NCBI GenBank assembly: GCA_005788935.1
Contig: SYAK01000051.1
Location: forward strand, 1 to 8,022
Length of the DNA: 8,022 bases
Reading direction: 5' to 3'
Source: Pseudomonadota bacterium
GTDB taxonomy: Bacteria; Myxococcota; UBA9042; PHBI01
A model generated the notes under the pieces. It ran no database searches, had not been told where the DNA came from, and worked only from the letters and a program-made list of their open reading frames with translations. The position numbers were made by a program, and so were the translations under genes. Of this stretch, positions 5,692-8,022 are shown in pieces; position 1 is the stretch's first letter, and each line of letters starts with the position of its first letter.

Positions 5692-7121
5692 GGCGCTTCA
5701 TCGACGGGATTCTGCGTTCAGGCGCGCAGGTCTTCTTCGCGGAACACCGCGTGGCGGGCCTGCTCGTCGTGTGCGCGGGCTTCGCGCGGCCCTGGGGCGG
5801 CCTGCTCGGGGTCCTCTCGGTCGTGCTCGCCATCGCCTTCGCGCGCGGGCTGCGCTTCAGCGAGGAGGCGGCCGCACGCGGGCTGTTCGGCTTCAACGCG
5901 CTCGTCCTCGGCCTCGGGGTCGGCGCGTGGTTCGAGCCAGGCCTCGCGTCGGTGATGACGCTGCTCGTCGCGCTGCCCGCGGTGGTGCTCGCCCAGGTCG
6001 GGTTCGCGACATCCCTTGGGCATCACCTCGCGCTGCCGTCGATGACGCTTCCTTTCGTGTTCGTGGGTCACGGGGTGCTGCTCGCATCGCCGCTCATCGC
6101 AGGCCTGACCCCGACGCCTGCCTACGCAACAGATTGCGCACTTCCGCTCGCCTCGGCCGGGGCGGTACTCTTTGCCCCCGGTCCGCTCGGCGGCGGCCTG
6201 GCGCTCGTGGCGATCGCTGTCGCGAGCCGCGTGGCGCTGATTCTGGCCGGCGTCGGGCTGCTCGCGGCCGAGGTGGCCGCCCGCGCGCTCGCCCCGTGCG
6301 CGCTCGCCGGACCCGAGGCGTCCTTCAACGCGCTCCTGACCGCGATGGCGCTTGGCGGCGTCTGGAGCGTCCCGTCGCGCAGCGCCTTCGTGTTCGCCGG
6401 GCTCGGGGCGCTCGTCGCGGCGTTCTCGACCTACGCGCTTGGCAACCTGCTCGCGGTCGCGGGCCTGCCAGTCCTCGTGCTGCCCTTCAACCTCACGACG
6501 CTCGGCCTGCTCTACGCGCTGCGACAGCGCACCCGCAACGTCGCGCCGACGCTCGTCGAGGCCCCCGCCGAGAGCCCCGAGGGGAACCTCGCCCGCCACG
6601 TCGCCCGCGTCGCGCGTCTCGGCGCGACGCTGCCGTTCCGCCTGACGCTGCCGTTTCAGGGGACCTGGACGGTCACGCAGGGCGTCGACGGCGCCCACAC
6701 CCATTCGGGGGCCGTGGCGTCACGCGCTCGACTTCGAGGTCCTCGACCGCGACGGCTGCGCCCACCGGGACAGCGGGACAGCGCTGCGCGACTACCACGC
6801 CTTCCGCCTGCCCGTGCTGGCCCCCGCCGACGGGCGTGTGGTCCGCGTCGTGCGCGACGCCGACGACAACCCGCCGGGCGAGCGCAGCCCGTCGGATCCC
6901 TGGGGCAACCTCGTGCTCCTCGAGGTGGGGCCGGGCTGCTTTGCGCTGGTGTGTCACCTCGCGAAGGGCTCGCCCGAGGTCTTCGAGGGGCAGTGGGTTC
7001 GGCGCGGGGCGCGCCTCGGCCTCTGTGGCGCGAGCGGTCGGTCGTTCGTGCCGCACCTGCACCTGCACCTGCAGGCGACGCCACAGCCGGGCGCTCCGAC
7101 GCTCGCCCTCGAGCTCCATGA
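5679..7121 (+). CDS. Urea-transporter-like membrane protein, N-terminal part of a frameshifted transporter-M23 fusion
   Basis: From GTG 5679 the first 284 or so residues are almost wholly hydrophobic with the two-fold layout of the urea transporter (UT) family. Half one has RGLFGFNALVLGLGVG (68-83) and ALPSMTLPFVFVGH (118-131). Half two has the matching SFNALLTAMALGG (215-227) and GLPVLVLPFNLTTLG (262-276). Urea transporters are channel-like and pass urea through the inner membrane. A linker (about 285-318) leads into LPFQGTWTVTQGVDGAHTH (324-342), the start of an M23 peptidase domain. After that the frame becomes Arg/Pro-rich nonsense and stops at TGA 7119-7121, while the peptidase continues one frame over. 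I infer one gene, 5679-7752, of about 690 residues, with a one-base indel. GTG 5679 overlaps the decarboxylase by 13 bases; AGGAG at 5663-5667 is a rather distant ribosome binding site. The transporter call is good; urea specificity is by family only. Confidence 0.78.
   Translation: MASLRRFIDGILRSGAQVFFAEHRVAGLLVVCAGFARPWGGLLGVLSVVLAIAFARGLRFSEEAAARGLFGFNALVLGLGVGAWFEPGLASVMTLLVALPAVVLAQVGFATSLGHHLALPSMTLPFVFVGHGVLLASPLIAGLTPTPAYATDCALPLASAGAVLFAPGPLGGGLALVAIAVASRVALILAGVGLLAAEVAARALAPCALAGPEASFNALLTAMALGGVWSVPSRSAFVFAGLGALVAAFSTYALGNLLAVAGLPVLVLPFNLTTLGLLYALRQRTRNVAPTLVEAPAESPEGNLARHVARVARLGATLPFRLTLPFQGTWTVTQGVDGAHTHSGAVASRARLRGPRPRRLRPPGQRDSAARLPRLPPARAGPRRRACGPRRARRRRQPAGRAQPVGSLGQPRAPRGGAGLLCAGVSPREGLARGLRGAVGSARGAPRPLWRERSVVRAAPAPAPAGDATAGRSDARPRAP
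6705..6714 (+). other. Apparent +1 frameshift site joining the transporter and M23 frames
   Basis: Protein-like sequence runs in the frame of 5679 up to the codon CAT at 6702-6704. From about 6715 it continues in the next frame as WRHALDFEVLDRDGC. Dropping one base from the stretch TCGGGGGCCG restores a single reading; removing one G of the five-G run (6707-6711) gives THSGPWRHALDFEV. This is a one-base insertion in a homopolymer, due to sequencing error, real mutation or slippage. The exact base cannot be fixed by eye. Confidence 0.8.
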
Positions 7122-7752
7122 CCTTGTCCTCGAGGCGGCGAGCGGGCCGGTCCTTTACCGGACCCTGGTCCCGCGCGATGGGCAGCGCGTCCGGAACCCG
7201 CTGCGGCAGGAGGACATCGCGGCCTGCTTCACCTGGCCGCCTGGCACGGCGTTCCACTTCGAGGTCGACGACGGTCGGGCGTCACGGCGCGAGACCCTGA
7301 CCGTCGGCATCGATCTGCACAATACGCTCCACCTCGCCTCCGAGGCGGGCGAGCGGCTCCCCTTCGAGGCCCGCCCGTGGCTCTTCGAGGTGCTCGACGC
7401 GCCGACGCTCGAGGCGGGAGGGGCGCTCGCCCTGTGGGCCGTCGCGCTGCGCCGGGTCCCGTGGGAGGCGGGGCACGGGCTGGTCTGGGACGACCGCGTG
7501 CCGCGCGGCCTGCTCGCACGTCCGTCGTCGCTGGTCCGCGCGCTGTCGGGTCTCACGGCGCCCCTCTGGCCAGACCCGGGCCTCCACGTCCGCTACACGG
7601 CCGAGCGGACATCGCAGGGGCTGACCGTGCGCGGAGAGGCCGACGGGCTCGTGAGCGAGGCCGAGGTCGGTCCCAACGGGCCCGAGCGGGTCGTGGTGAC
7701 GTGGCAGGGGAGGGCGCTGCGCGCGCGGCGTCTGACGGAGGCGGGGTCTTGA
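6706..7752 (+). CDS. M23 (LytM-like) metallopeptidase module plus unknown C-terminal domain, downstream part of the frameshifted fusion
   Basis: This frame carries the rest of the peptidase domain: RHALDF (6718-6735), with the His and Asp of the first zinc motif; PVLAPADGRVVRV (from 6811); the core GARLGLCGASGRSFVP; and the second zinc motif HLHLHL (7054-7071). M23 enzymes are zinc endopeptidases that usually cut peptidoglycan cross-bridges in the periplasm. With HxxxD and HxH both present, the site looks competent if the frame is restored. About 220 further residues (from about 7090) form a beta-rich region I do not recognise. The first start codon in this frame is GTG 6814, which has no ribosome binding site and lies after HALDF. 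Independent translation would therefore lose a zinc ligand, which argues that this is not a separate gene. It ends at TGA 7750-7752, overlapping the next ATG by one base. Confidence 0.78.
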   Translation, partial: RGPWRHALDFEVLDRDGCAHRDSGTALRDYHAFRLPVLAPADGRVVRVVRDADDNPPGERSPSDPWGNLVLLEVGPGCFALVCHLAKGSPEVFEGQWVRRGARLGLCGASGRSFVPHLHLHLQATPQPGAPTLALELHDLVLEAASGPVLYRTLVPRDGQRVRNPLRQEDIAACFTWPPGTAFHFEVDDGRASRRETLTVGIDLHNTLHLASEAGERLPFEARPWLFEVLDAPTLEAGGALALWAVALRRVPWEAGHGLVWDDRVPRGLLARPSSLVRALSGLTAPLWPDPGLHVRYTAERTSQGLTVRGEADGLVSEAEVGPNGPERVVVTWQGRALRARRLTEAGS

Positions 7753-8022
7753 TGGGAACGGTGTGGCCTGCGTGGCGCGCGGGTCTCGTCGCGGCCGTGG
7801 TGGCATGGGTCGCCTCGGCCGCGCGGGCCTCCGATCCGCAGCCAGAGGCGCGCGGGCTCGACGACGGCGGCTGCGTCGCGCGGGTGGCCGAGGCGCGGGC
7901 GCTCCTCGCGGGTGGGGCCGACCTGCGCGCGCTCGAGGGCTCGGAAGACGCCGCGCGACGGTGGCCCGACGACGTCGCGGTGCAGCTCGTCCTCGGGCTC
8001 GCGGCGCTGCGGCTCGGGCGCT
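7752..8022 (+). CDS. Start of an exported protein of unknown function, possibly TPR-like (runs off the window)
   Basis: Ninety codons are visible from ATG 7752, with no stop before the window end. The first 27 residues form a signal peptide: MGTVWPAWR, then the hydrophobic AGLVAAVVAWVASAA, and a likely signal peptidase I cut after ARA (before SDPQPEARG). The mature part begins with a short linker, then helical Ala/Leu/Arg-rich stretches such as CVARVAEARALLAGG and VAVQLVLGLAALRLG. Their spacing suggests TPR-like helix pairs, but too little is visible to be sure. The ATG overlaps the preceding TGA (TGATG), and GGAGG at 7737-7741 can serve as ribosome binding site, so it is coupled to the transporter-peptidase gene. 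A periplasmic role alongside the M23 module is plausible but unproven. Confidence 0.7.
   Translation, partial: MGTVWPAWRAGLVAAVVAWVASAARASDPQPEARGLDDGGCVARVAEARALLAGGADLRALEGSEDAARRWPDDVAVQLVLGLAALRLGR

Noticed and set aside
6814..7752. M23 peptidase as an independent gene starting at GTG 6814
   Set aside because: No ribosome binding site before it, and the start lies downstream of the HALDF zinc motif, so the product would lack a metal ligand; a frameshifted fusion explains the data better.

Overview
The window comes from a very GC-rich bacterium, most likely a myxobacterium-like member of the Myxococcota or a relative. Three things point there: codon third positions are almost all G or C, intact genes end in TGA, and the first gene's product ends in a MYXO-CTERM-like tail (Gly-rich stretch, one Cys, hydrophobic helix, Arg-rich end). 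All genes seen are on the + strand. No tRNA, rRNA, CRISPR array or insertion sequence was recognised.

Region 1 (1-2669) is a secreted subtilisin-like (S8) peptidase. It has a propeptide remnant, a complete Asp/His/Asn/Ser catalytic set, a beta-sandwich-like linker, a long Cys-rich region with a 156-bp tandem repeat, a Pro/Glu/Val-rich stalk and the C-terminal sorting tail. The gene looks broken at its 5' end. An in-frame TAA at 72-74 separates two pieces of what reads as one continuous propeptide, and the open frame from GTG 81 has no signal peptide and no good ribosome binding site.

Region 2 (2670-2990) is about 320 bases with no convincing gene. It holds a 10-bp-stem hairpin just after the peptidase and a 10-bp perfect palindrome further on.

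Region 3 (2991 to the window end) is a tightly packed operon. It encodes a PqqD-like small protein (2991-3254), an ATP-grasp ligase (3251-4327), a fold-type III PLP decarboxylase of the LysA/ornithine decarboxylase kind (4324-5691), a urea-transporter-like membrane protein joined to an M23 (LytM) metallopeptidase module (5679-7752), and the start of an exported protein, possibly TPR-like (7752 onwards). Neighbours overlap by 1 to 13 bases (GTGA, ATGA, 13 bases, TGATG), so translation is probably coupled along the whole set. The transporter-peptidase gene carries an apparent one-base frameshift at about 6705-6714, just before the first zinc-ligand motif.

The most interesting unit is the PqqD-like / ATP-grasp / PLP-decarboxylase cassette. 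Its parts suggest an amino acid is decarboxylated and an amide or peptide-like bond is made by ATP-dependent ligation, with a PqqD-like peptide- or protein-binding helper. The substrate and product cannot be read from the sequence. The link to the urea transporter and envelope peptidase is contextual only.
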